Source: Caldilineaceae bacterium (GTDB taxonomy: Bacteria; Chloroflexota; Anaerolineae; Caldilineales; Caldilineaceae). Taken from it: a stretch of DNA of 13,625 nt. Of this stretch, positions 6,847 through 13,010 are shown piece after piece (the stretch's first letter is position 1; each line of letters starts with the position of its first letter). The stretch is from contig JAHEML010000020.1 of NCBI GenBank assembly GCA_024643705.1, positions 1-13,625 on the forward strand, in the 5' to 3' direction. Below the pieces are notes generated by a model, which saw only the letters and a list, made by a program, of their open reading frames with translations, was not told the origin of the DNA and made no database searches. A program made the position numbers and the translations under genes.

Positions 6847-7590
6847 CTATTCGCCAAAAAGGGTGGCTCGTGCGTTGAAATAGGGCTTCTCGAAGAGCAA
6901 GTTCTGTCGGGGTGTCAGCTCTACATCGGCAGGTGGCTGGACATAGTTTCCACCCCAGGATTGTTGACCGGGGCTGTATTTATAGAGCAGCGAGCGGCGC
7001 TGGTGGTCGGCTTTCCAGGGTGCGGTGCCATGGGTGAGGGCTTCGGTGAAGATGACCAGTGAGCCAGCCGGGGCCGAGGGCACGACCACAGCATCATGGC
7101 CGACGTGCTGCTCTTTGACTTCGGTAGGGCAGGGGTAGTTGGATTTGTGGCTGCCAGGCACAGCGCAGAATCCCCCCTGCTCCGGGCCGGTGTCGGCCAG
7201 ATTCCAAGAAACGACGGTCAGCCCGTTGTACATTTGGCCGTTGCGGAAATGGTAGTATTCGGGGGGATCGTAGGGGGTGGCACCGCCGTGGAGGTTGAGC
7301 CGTTCGGTCCCGGCGCGCATGTAGATGCCGTAATAATGGTCAAGGCGAAAACCATCGCCAAGAATCGTCTTGAGGATTGGCATCAGGCGCGGGTGATCGA
7401 GCAGATCGCAGAAGGGGGTTCCCCAATTGAGAAAGCCGCTAAAACGGGCCGAGTTGGTGTCGTCGCCTGGGCCAGACAAATCTTGTGCATCGATCAGCCG
7501 GTTCAATTCGGCCACTTCTGCCGGGGAAAGCACGTCGGGGATGATCAGATAGCCGCGCAGATCGAAAAGATAGCGTTGTACTTCGTCCAT
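6847..7590 (-). CDS. Phytanoyl-CoA dioxygenase family protein with H-x-G in place of H-x-D
   Basis: This 247-residue protein is a second PhyH-fold enzyme, only distantly like the first. It opens with YLFDLRGYLIIPDVL, and carries VVSWNLADTGPEQGGFCAVPGSHKSN (127-151, in parts) and the distal iron ligand H187 in LTHGTAPW, followed by R198/R199. The first ligand motif reads LNLHGGATPYDPP: H101 is present but the residue two places on is G103, not Asp or Glu. In PhyH-fold halogenases the same change (H-x-A or H-x-G) opens a site for chloride. The HGG form also seems common in a bacterial PhyH subgroup, so halogenation is not proved. The ATG at 7590 has AGGAGA six bases upstream; in-frame codons beyond it overlap the GNAT gene and are noise. 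Confidence 0.87.
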   Translation of the reverse strand: MDEVQRYLFDLRGYLIIPDVLSPAEVAELNRLIDAQDLSGPGDDTNSARFSGFLNWGTPFCDLLDHPRLMPILKTILGDGFRLDHYYGIYMRAGTERLNLHGGATPYDPPEYYHFRNGQMYNGLTVVSWNLADTGPEQGGFCAVPGSHKSNYPCPTEVKEQHVGHDAVVVPSAPAGSLVIFTEALTHGTAPWKADHQRRSLLYKYSPGQQSWGGNYVQPPADVELTPRQNLLFEKPYFNARATLFGE

Positions 7591-7642
7591 GGGTTTTCTC
7601 CTGGTGGGGGTGGTATTCGATGGCCGTTGGCAGAATTGTACC

Positions 7643-8158
7643 CTAATCCGCCCGGCGTGTGTAGACGACAAAATCAATGGCCTGGGCGCTGGCACTGGTA
7701 AAAAAGGCGACATGCTCGAAGCCATTCTGCAGAAAGGTGCGGGCCGAACGTTTGTTGAAAGCCGCGACGGTGGCGCGAAAATGTGTGGGATGTTGGGCCT
7801 GCAGGGCATAGGCCAGAACTGCGGTCAAAAAGGCGCTCCCCCGCCCCTGACCTGCGCGGTCGGGGCGCATTCCAAAACCGATGTCCAGCGCGTCCAGCTT
7901 TGCGTAATCAAACCCAGAAACCTGCGCCTCCGCCCCCCAGCAGCCAAAGCCCAAAAAGTCGCCGGTTTCATCGTCCACAGCAAAATAGTGGTGGGCGGGA
8001 TCGGCGTAATAAGCGGCGGTGGCGGCCAGCAGTTCCCGCGAGGCATCAGCCGGTGCGCTGCTGTAGATGGCGTAGGGCGCAGGGTAGCGCCAGCGGGCAA
8101 TGGCTTCGGCATCGCTGGTTGTCAAAGGCCGCGCCAAGTAACCAGTCTCCAATCTCAT
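7643..8158 (-). CDS. GNAT family N-acetyltransferase
   Basis: This 171-residue protein has the GNAT fold, which moves an acetyl group from acetyl-CoA to an amine. Motif A is seen as LDIGFGMRPDRAGQGRGSAFL (in two parts about residues 91-111), where the Q-x-x-G-x-G/S pattern binds the CoA pyrophosphate. NKRSARTFLQNGF (about 134-146) is motif B, with the usual asparagine, arginine and phenylalanine. The start of the protein, LARPLTTSDAEAIARWRY, resembles RimJ/RimL-type acetyltransferases, whose targets range from ribosomal proteins to antibiotics; the target here is unknown. It is placed 24 bases after the HAD phosphatase and 52 bases before the HGG-type PhyH gene, consistent with one transcript. 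Its ATG is preceded by a 14-base tandem duplication that supplies GGAG very close to the start. Confidence 0.9.
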   Translation of the reverse strand: MRLETGYLARPLTTSDAEAIARWRYPAPYAIYSSAPADASRELLAATAAYYADPAHHYFAVDDETGDFLGFGCWGAEAQVSGFDYAKLDALDIGFGMRPDRAGQGRGSAFLTAVLAYALQAQHPTHFRATVAAFNKRSARTFLQNGFEHVAFFTSASAQAIDFVVYTRRAD

Positions 8159-8172
8159 CTCTCCAATCTCAT
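8145..8172 (-). repeat. 14-base tandem duplication across the GNAT start
   Basis: On the minus strand ATGAGATTGGAGA(G/C) occurs twice in a row (8172-8159 and 8158-8145), differing only in the last base. The second copy is the GNAT start; the first supplies GGAGAG directly before it plus an extra out-of-frame ATG. The duplication therefore shapes the ribosome binding site. Confidence 0.75.
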
Positions 8173-8182
8173 CACTCTAACT

Positions 8183-8941
8183 TCAACTTTCCAATAGCTC
8201 TTCCACCACCAGCGCCACACCATCGGCGTCGTTGCTGGCCGTAATGCGATCTGCCACCGCTTTCACCTCGTCCACCGCGTTGTCCATGGCCACGCCCAGG
8301 CCAGCTTCCTGCACCATCTCCACGTCGTTCACGTCATCGCCAAAGGCCGCCACGTGGTCCATAGAAATGGCCCACATCTCCATCAGATGATGCAGAGCGG
8401 TCGCCTTGGAGGAGCCAGTAGGCATGATCTGGGCCAAGTCATACTTTTCCGAGAGGAGCGCTTTGGCTGTGGCAGGCAGGCTGGCTGTTGATGTCACGGC
8501 CTGCTCGTATTCGCGCAGGGACATAATAATTTTGGCAGCGGGTCGGGGTCTCATTCCCAGCAGGTCGGGGATGTGGACATGGCCCCAGCGCTCGGACGGC
8601 TGGTTGACGTAGAGCACGTCGTCGATCTCGATACCCACCCGACCACCGGGCATGGCTGTCAGCAGAGCATCGACAATTTGCCAGACATCGTCCGCAGGCA
8701 TCGTCCGGGTGTAAACAGCTTTGCCGTCCTGATAGATGGCCGCGCCGTTGTAGCAGACACAGGGCAAATGGTGCAGGGCGGGGGGGATTTGGCGGGCGCT
8801 ACGGGGTGGACGGCCTGTGGCAATCACGGCCCTGCGGCCGCTGGCTTCCCACGCTGCCAGGCTTTCCAGAGTACGGGGTGAAACGCTCCCGTCGTTGCGC
8901 AGGAGGGTTTCGTCCAGATCGACGGCGAGAACGGAGATCAT
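8183..8941 (-). CDS. Cof-type HAD-IIB family phosphatase
   Basis: This 252-residue protein is a haloacid dehalogenase superfamily hydrolase of subclass IIB (Cof type). Motif I is LAVDLDETLL with nucleophile D8 and acid/base D10, motif II is VIATGRPP, and motif IV is AFGDDVNDVEMV, which binds Mg. The middle part is the alpha/beta cap typical of the IIB group. Such enzymes remove phosphate from sugar phosphates, flavin precursors or pyridoxal phosphate; the substrate is not predictable. In this block it might dephosphorylate a metabolite such as phosphoglycolate, but that is inference, and Gph-type phosphoglycolate phosphatases belong to another subclass. The ATG has AAAGG six bases upstream. 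It follows glcF by 17 bases and precedes the GNAT gene by 24, so all three should share a transcript. Confidence 0.93.
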   Translation of the reverse strand: MISVLAVDLDETLLRNDGSVSPRTLESLAAWEASGRRAVIATGRPPRSARQIPPALHHLPCVCYNGAAIYQDGKAVYTRTMPADDVWQIVDALLTAMPGGRVGIEIDDVLYVNQPSERWGHVHIPDLLGMRPRPAAKIIMSLREYEQAVTSTASLPATAKALLSEKYDLAQIMPTGSSKATALHHLMEMWAISMDHVAAFGDDVNDVEMVQEAGLGVAMDNAVDEVKAVADRITASNDADGVALVVEELLES

Positions 8942-8958
8942 CGCGGGCCTTTCATTGT

Positions 8959-10221
8959 TTACTCGCCCCGGTAGGCCCGGTCGAGGAGTTGAATTGTGTG
9001 TTGTACCGGGATCGGTTTACCTAGTCGGCCCAAGTGGGTGCTGATTTGGGTCATGCAGCCGATGTTGCCAGTGACGAGCAGATCGGCCCCAGTGGCAGCC
9101 ACCGAGTTGGCTTTGCGCTGGCCCAATGTCTGAGCCAGTTCCGGCTGTTCAATGTTGTACGTCCCCGCAGAGCCGCAGCAGATTTCCCCTTCGGCGATGG
9201 GCACGAGAGTCACGTTGGGGATGGCGGAGAGAAGACGCCGGGGCGCGTCACGCACGCCTTGGGCATGGGCCAAGTGGCAGGCATCGTGATAGGCGATTGT
9301 CAGCGGCGCGGCCAGGGCTGGCGGTGTCTCGATGCCCAGCTTATCCAAGAAGACGGTGATGTCCTGCACTTTGGCGGCAAATTGTTCGGCCTTGGCTTCG
9401 TCTCCGCTGCCAGCAAAAAGCAACGGATACTCGTGCATTCCAGAGCCACAACCCGCTGCGTTGGTGACAATCGCGTCTACATCCTCCAGGTGAAAGATGT
9501 CCAGATTGTGCCGGGCCAGGGAACGGGCCTGACCTGCTTCGCCGTTGTGCATGGAGAGCGCACCGCAGCAGCCCTGCCCCGCGGGGATCACCACTTCCAC
9601 CCCATTGCGGGCCAGCACACGCACCGTAGCCCAGTTGATCTCCGGGGCCAGCACCTGCTGCACACAGCCTGCCAACAGGGCCACCCGCGCTCGCCGCGTT
9701 CCTGCGGCGGGAATCAGCGCAGGCAGGGGTTGGGCGGCTGGCATTTGCTCCGGCAGCAGCCCCAGCATGGTGCGCATGGGCGCAGGAAGAATCCCCTGCA
9801 CAGGTCGGGCCAGTTTGCCCAGGGTTGCTGCGGCCCGGAATCGTCCCGGATAAGGCAGAGTCTGGTTTGCCATCAGCCGGGTGATTTTTTCGAGGAGAGG
9901 TCGCTGTCGCTGGGCCTCGGCCTGGGCGCGAAAAGGGGCCAGCAGTTCGCCGTACTCCACGCCAGAGGGGCAAACGGTGACGCAGCCCAAACAGCCCAGG
10001 CAGCGATCCACATAGGGCAGGGCGTCGGCCAGTTCCAATTCCCCTTCCAGCACCCCTTTCATCAGCAAAATGCGGCCGCGGGGGGAATCCATCTCTTCGC
10101 CCAGGGTCAGGTAGGTGGGGCAGGCAGGCAGACAGAAACCGCAGTGGACACACGCTTCGACCGCATGGGCCATCGCGGTGGCCTGGGGGCCGAGGTCTTC
10201 AACGGGTATGGCGTGGCGCAA
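8959..10221 (-). CDS. glcF: Glycolate oxidase iron-sulfur subunit (GlcF-type)
   Basis: This 420-residue protein has two 4Fe-4S binding sets near the N-terminus, C24-C27-C30-C34 (CVHCGFCLPACP) and C74-C77-C80-C84 (CLGCLGCVTVCP). Two cysteine-rich CCG domains follow: GCVQQVL with GQGCCGALSMHNG, then HDACHLAHAQG with GEICCGSAGTYN and GNIGCMTQIS. This is the full architecture and length of GlcF, which passes electrons from the flavoprotein GlcD (with GlcE) during oxidation of glycolate or D-lactate to the quinone pool. No GlcD or GlcE gene is in the window, so the partner must lie elsewhere, or the protein serves a different flavoprotein. The start is TTG (10219-10221), backed by AAGGAG seven bases upstream. 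A hairpin repeat lies directly before this site and may affect its translation. Confidence 0.93.
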   Translation of the reverse strand: MRHAIPVEDLGPQATAMAHAVEACVHCGFCLPACPTYLTLGEEMDSPRGRILLMKGVLEGELELADALPYVDRCLGCLGCVTVCPSGVEYGELLAPFRAQAEAQRQRPLLEKITRLMANQTLPYPGRFRAAATLGKLARPVQGILPAPMRTMLGLLPEQMPAAQPLPALIPAAGTRRARVALLAGCVQQVLAPEINWATVRVLARNGVEVVIPAGQGCCGALSMHNGEAGQARSLARHNLDIFHLEDVDAIVTNAAGCGSGMHEYPLLFAGSGDEAKAEQFAAKVQDITVFLDKLGIETPPALAAPLTIAYHDACHLAHAQGVRDAPRRLLSAIPNVTLVPIAEGEICCGSAGTYNIEQPELAQTLGQRKANSVAATGADLLVTGNIGCMTQISTHLGRLGKPIPVQHTIQLLDRAYRGE

Positions 10222-10228
10222 GGGAAAA

Positions 10229-10234
10229 CTCCTT
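10229..10234 (-). promoter_or_regulatory. Ribosome binding site fixing the TTG start of glcF
   Basis: AAGGAG at 10234-10229 (minus strand) lies seven bases before the TTG at 10221, and no ATG or GTG nearby is as well placed. The A-run before it merges with the end of the inverted repeat at 10236, so folding of the repeat could hide or expose this site. Confidence 0.7.
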
Positions 10235-10235
10235 T

Positions 10236-10304
10236 TTTAACGCAAAGATGCAAAGGCGCAGAGATCTCCTTTACATCTTTGCGTCTCTGCGCCTTTGCGT
10301 TAAA
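10236..10304. repeat. GCAAAG-type inverted repeat (long hairpin) upstream of glcF
   Basis: Arms 10236-10264 and 10276-10304 pair in 24 of 29 positions; the outer 12 bases, TTTAACGCAAAG, match perfectly, and all five mismatches are transitions by my hand count. The centre is about 11 bases. The same words (AACGCAAAG, GCAGAGA, GATGCAAAG) occur in the repeats that bracket the GxxExxY gene at 12544-13044. It fills most of the 91-base gap between the Ldh-family gene and glcF and may act as a transcription or RNA-processing signal. Confidence 0.85.
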
Positions 10305-10312
10305 TCCTGTTG

Positions 10313-11359
10313 TCATCCAGGGAAGGGGACGCCGATGCGCTGGCCCACTTCGCTCAACTCCGCGTACAGACCTGGATCGACGGGAATGCCATTGGCCTGA
10401 CGCTTCTCCCGGTTCATTCCTTCGATCTGCCCCGGATAGTAGACGCCGTTGAAACCCGCGGCAGGTTCCAATTGGGTGTATTCGGAGAGCATGGCGGAAA
10501 GATGGCTCTTGAAGAGTTCCAGGGGCATCAGGCGGCGCACATCAATCGCCATGATAAAGTGGCCCAATTTGCGGGGTGCTTCCATCTCGCCGTACATTTT
10601 ATTGATGTGGGGTCCCCAGGGCAGATTGCCCAGCACACTGCAAAAGATGTCGATAATCATCGCCAGACCGCTGCCTTTGGGGCCGCCAAAGGGATGCAGG
10701 CCAGCAATGGCGCTGGGGTCGGTGGTGGGGTTGCCGTCGGCGTCGAAGCCCCAATCTGCGGGGATGGGCTTGCCTTCAATCCGGGCCAGGGCCACTTTGC
10801 CCCAGGCGGCCTGGGTGGTCGCCATGTCCAGCAGAACGGGGATACCGTCGCCAGGGAAGCCAATCGCCAGGGGATTTGTGCCGAAAAAGCTCTTTTTAGC
10901 GCCAAAGGGGATGAGCATCTTGTCCGTAGCTGTCATCGCCATGCCAATATAGCCTTCGGAAATCATGCGCAAAATATAGTACGCGGTCATGCCGTTGTGG
11001 CTGGAATCGCGAATGGATACGATACCGGTTCCACTCTCGGCGGCCAGTTCCATGGCTTTGGTGGTGGCGTGATGGGTGATCACATGGCCCAAGCCGTCGC
11101 CGCCATCCACAATGCCCATGGAGGGCGCGGTCTTCTCAAAACGGATATCCGGGTGGGTTTTGATCGAGCCATTCTCCAGCCGTCGCAGATAGTGGGCCAG
11201 ACGCACAACGCCGTGGGAATCCACCCCGGAGAGGTTTGCCAGCACCAGGCAGTCGGCGACGATCCCGGCGTCGTCGCGGGGGAGACCGGCTTTGGCTAAG
11301 ACTTCGACAACGAATGCGTTGAGTTTTGCTTCGGGAATGAGAGTTGGACCTGTACTCAC
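10313..11359 (-). CDS. Ldh family (malate/L-lactate type) oxidoreductase, AllD-like
   Basis: This 348-residue protein belongs to the malate/L-lactate/ureidoglycolate dehydrogenase family, an NAD(P) fold unrelated to the Rossmann dehydrogenases. Signatures are GVDSHGVVRL (S48, H49, R53), IRDSSHNGMTAYY with likely base H121, FGTNPLAIGFPG (159-170), LDMATTQAAWGKV (177-189) and GGPKGSGLAMIID. Compared from memory with E. coli AllD (ureidoglycolate dehydrogenase, 349 residues), shared stretches include DMATT-x-x-AWGKV, PTTDP, GGPKG/AGPKG and GF-N-x-VYYPGQ near the C-terminus, which favours AllD over malate-type members. AllD oxidises ureidoglycolate to oxalurate; other relatives act on 2,3-diketogulonate, sulfolactate or lactate. 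The start is GTG (11357-11359) with GAGG six bases upstream. Its neighbours are an SDR gene upstream and glcF downstream. Family call is firm, substrate tentative. Confidence 0.9.
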   Translation of the reverse strand: MSTGPTLIPEAKLNAFVVEVLAKAGLPRDDAGIVADCLVLANLSGVDSHGVVRLAHYLRRLENGSIKTHPDIRFEKTAPSMGIVDGGDGLGHVITHHATTKAMELAAESGTGIVSIRDSSHNGMTAYYILRMISEGYIGMAMTATDKMLIPFGAKKSFFGTNPLAIGFPGDGIPVLLDMATTQAAWGKVALARIEGKPIPADWGFDADGNPTTDPSAIAGLHPFGGPKGSGLAMIIDIFCSVLGNLPWGPHINKMYGEMEAPRKLGHFIMAIDVRRLMPLELFKSHLSAMLSEYTQLEPAAGFNGVYYPGQIEGMNREKRQANGIPVDPGLYAELSEVGQRIGVPFPG

Positions 11360-11399
11360 TGTTCACCTCTTGTGATGTGGATGCCCTGGAACATAAGGA

Positions 11400-11439
11400 C
11401 ACGGATGTTTACGAATAGGAAGGATTTTCACGGATGTTT
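11400..11439. repeat. 11-base direct repeat in the SDR-Ldh gap
   Basis: CACGGATGTTT occurs at 11400-11410 and 11429-11439, 29 bases apart, with AATAGGAAGGATTTT between. It lies just upstream of the Ldh-family gene on its transcript. It resembles a degenerate intergenic repeat more than a promoter; I see no convincing -35/-10 pair here. Confidence 0.55.
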
Positions 11440-11454
11440 CTACTTTGCTTGCTT

Positions 11455-11478
11455 GTTCCCATCGCTCCGCGTGGGAAC
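11455..11478. repeat. GTTCCCA hairpin of a dispersed-repeat type
   Basis: GTTCCCA (11455-11461) and TGGGAAC (11472-11478) form a 7-base stem with the loop TCGCTCCGCG. The pattern GTTCCCA-CGCTCCGCG-TGGGAAC is of a type I associate with dispersed intergenic repeats in several bacterial phyla. It could end the SDR transcript or act as a processing hairpin. Confidence 0.65.
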
Positions 11479-11485
11479 ACTCCCC

Positions 11486-11533
11486 GGACACTCTCCGGAC
11501 GCTCTCCGGACGCTCTCCGGACGCTCCGCGTCC
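11486..11533. repeat. Four tandem 11-base repeats ending in a palindrome
   Basis: GGACACTCTCC (11486-11496) is followed by two exact GGACGCTCTCC copies (11497-11507, 11508-11518) and GGACGCTCCGC (11519-11529). The last copy runs into GCGTCC, forming the palindrome GGACGC-TCC-GCGTCC (11519-11533). The array ends eight bases from the SDR stop (11541-11543), on its 3' side. Its copy number may vary between strains. Confidence 0.85.
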
Positions 11534-11540
11534 CATAGCA

Positions 11541-12284
11541 TTACCCCATATACATGCCGCCGTTGATGTCCAGCACCACGCCCGTGATATAGCTCGACAA
11601 GGGCGAGGCGAGAAAGAGGACCACGTTGGCTACGTCTTGGGGTTGGCCCAAGCGTTGCAGGGGAATGGTGGCGGTGTAGGCGTCTTCGTGGTCGCCCACC
11701 TGTTGTTTGACCGGATCGGTGAGGATGACGCCGGGGGCAACCGCGTTGACGGTGATGCCGTAGGGGCCGCCCTCTTTGGCAAGGGTGCGGGTAAGACCGA
11801 TGAGCGCTGCTTTGGAGGCCGCGTAGTGGATGCCCACTTCGATGCCGCCCACCCTTGCCGCCAGGGAGGAAAAGGTGACAATGGAGCCATCCCGTCGTTC
11901 TTTCATGCTGTCGATGAATGCCTGACAGACGAGGAACGTCCCGCGCAGATTTACGTCCAGAAGCAGATCCCATTCGTCCACCGAGACGGCGTTGATGCCC
12001 TTGCGGTAGGAGATCAGCCCGGCACAGTTGACGAGAATGTCCACGCCACCCGTCTCGGCGAGCACACGATCGCGCAGGGCTGTCACAGCGGCGGGATCGG
12101 CCAGATCGCAGGCCACAGCCAATCCAGCACCAATCTGGGATATGGTCTGCTGTGCGCCAGCTTCGTTAATGTCCACAGCCACCACGAACGCGCCCGCCGC
12201 GGCCAGGGTATGCGCGCAGGCCCGGCCAATCCCCGATCCGCCGCCGGTGATGAGTGCGATTTTACCTGTGAGGTCGATTTGCAT
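11541..12284 (-). CDS. SDR family NAD(P)-dependent oxidoreductase
   Basis: This 247-residue protein is a classical short-chain dehydrogenase/reductase. It has the cofactor motif TGGGSGIG (13-20), D38 at the end of the second strand (which favours NAD over NADP), NCAG (86-89), N112 and the catalytic S140, Y154 and K158 (YAASK). The C-terminal ITGVVLDINGGMYMG is typical of the FabG/glucose-dehydrogenase group. Many members of this group in catabolic operons oxidise sugar acids or hydroxy acids rather than make fatty acids, and no other fatty-acid gene is near. The ATG has GGAG eight bases upstream. It is the first gene of the likely catabolic block; upstream of it lies a 298-base gap filled by the 103-base tandem repeat, and downstream a 181-base gap with further repeats. 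Confidence 0.93.
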   Translation of the reverse strand: MQIDLTGKIALITGGGSGIGRACAHTLAAAGAFVVAVDINEAGAQQTISQIGAGLAVACDLADPAAVTALRDRVLAETGGVDILVNCAGLISYRKGINAVSVDEWDLLLDVNLRGTFLVCQAFIDSMKERRDGSIVTFSSLAARVGGIEVGIHYAASKAALIGLTRTLAKEGGPYGITVNAVAPGVILTDPVKQQVGDHEDAYTATIPLQRLGQPQDVANVVLFLASPLSSYITGVVLDINGGMYMG

Positions 12285-12327
12285 TTGCGAAACTCCGTTA
12301 ACGGGATTTGTAAAGCAGGAAAATCTT

Positions 12328-12622
12328 TCAAATTTTTAACGCAAAGTCGCAGAGAAGCAAAGGCGTGAAGAAAGATTTACAACTCATCGACGACTCGATG
12401 GACGCCTTCCTTGACAGTTTGTTCGCAGAATCAAATTTTTAACACAAAGTCGCAGAGAGGCAAAGGCGCAAAGAAAGATTTACAACCCATTGACAACTCG
12501 ATGGACGCCTTCTTTGACAATTTGTTCGCAGAATCAAATTTTTAACGCAAAGTCGCAGAGAAGCAAAGATGCAAAGAAAGATTTACAGCCCATTGACGAC
12601 TCGATGGACGCCTTCTTTGACA
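12328..12622. repeat. Three tandem copies of a 103-base repeat carrying the 3' end of the GxxExxY gene
   Basis: The copies start at 12328, 12431 and 12534, giving an exact 103-base period twice; the third is partial and runs into the intact gene. Each has the word string TTTTTAACRCAAAGTCGCAG, a GCAAAG-rich stretch, and then, on the minus strand, codons for VKEGVHRVV plus a stop. Copies 1 and 2 agree at 94 of 103 positions, and all nine differences are transitions by hand count. Copies 1 and 2 have no start codon and a TGA directly upstream of the coding remnant, so they are dead fragments. The array fills the gap of about 300 bases between the GxxExxY stop and the SDR start; I see nothing else coding there. 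Confidence 0.93.
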
Positions 12623-12969
12623 TAGCGTTCACCAAAATTGATGACGAGGCCTAATTTGAGTTTGGTCAAGCGTAAATAGGTCAGCGTTTGCACTTCGAAT
12701 ATCGAATTGTATTCGGATACGGCTTTGCACTCAACGATAACTGATCGTTCAATCACCAAATCAAGGCGCAGAGGGTTGCCCAGCGCTTGCCCTTTGTAGA
12801 CAATCGGAACCTCTTTTTGTCGTTCCACATGGAAGCCCGAACGCATCAGTTCGTAAGCAAGGGCCTCTTCATAAACGCTTTCCAGCAGGCCAGGCCCGCC
12901 CAAATTGCGGTGAACTTCTATTGCAGCCCCAACAATTATTTTGCTGACACGGTTTTCTAGTTTCTCCAT
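12583..12969 (-). CDS. GxxExxY protein (PD-(D/E)XK nuclease-like fold)
   Basis: This 128-residue protein is a full-length member of the GxxExxY family, named for the motif seen here as GPGLLESVYEEAL (about 25-37). It also has LRLDLVIERSVIVECKAVSEY, where the spaced D and E-x-K match the PD-(D/E)XK nuclease core, so DNA or RNA cleavage or binding is plausible; no member's role is settled as far as I know. A conserved tail, INFGERYVKEGVHRVVNGL, closes the protein, and this same tail is repeated as fragments downstream. The ATG is preceded by AAAGG with eight bases of spacing. The gene appears more AT-rich than its neighbours by eye, and GCAAAG repeats lie at both ends, which suggests it arrived separately from the metabolic genes around it. 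Confidence 0.9.
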   Translation of the reverse strand: MEKLENRVSKIIVGAAIEVHRNLGGPGLLESVYEEALAYELMRSGFHVERQKEVPIVYKGQALGNPLRLDLVIERSVIVECKAVSEYNSIFEVQTLTYLRLTKLKLGLVINFGERYVKEGVHRVVNGL

Positions 12970-13010
12970 CTCCCAGACCTTTCAACAACGCCGACAGATG
13001 ATGCTCCTCT

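Noticed and set aside
7591..7809. N-terminal extension of the H-x-G PhyH protein by 73 codons
   Set aside because: It overlaps the GNAT gene and has no domain similarity; the internal ATG has a good ribosome binding site.
9034..10452. Long plus-strand open frame (472 codons)
   Set aside because: It is antisense to glcF and the start of the Ldh gene gap, has no recognisable motif, and glcF has full family motifs with a ribosome binding site.
11445..12368. Plus-strand open frame of 307 codons
   Set aside because: It lies opposite the SDR gene and starts inside the tandem repeats; no family features.
12328..12622. CRISPR array
   Set aside because: Units are 103 bases, directly adjacent without unique spacers, and contain gene-tail codons; no cas gene is present.
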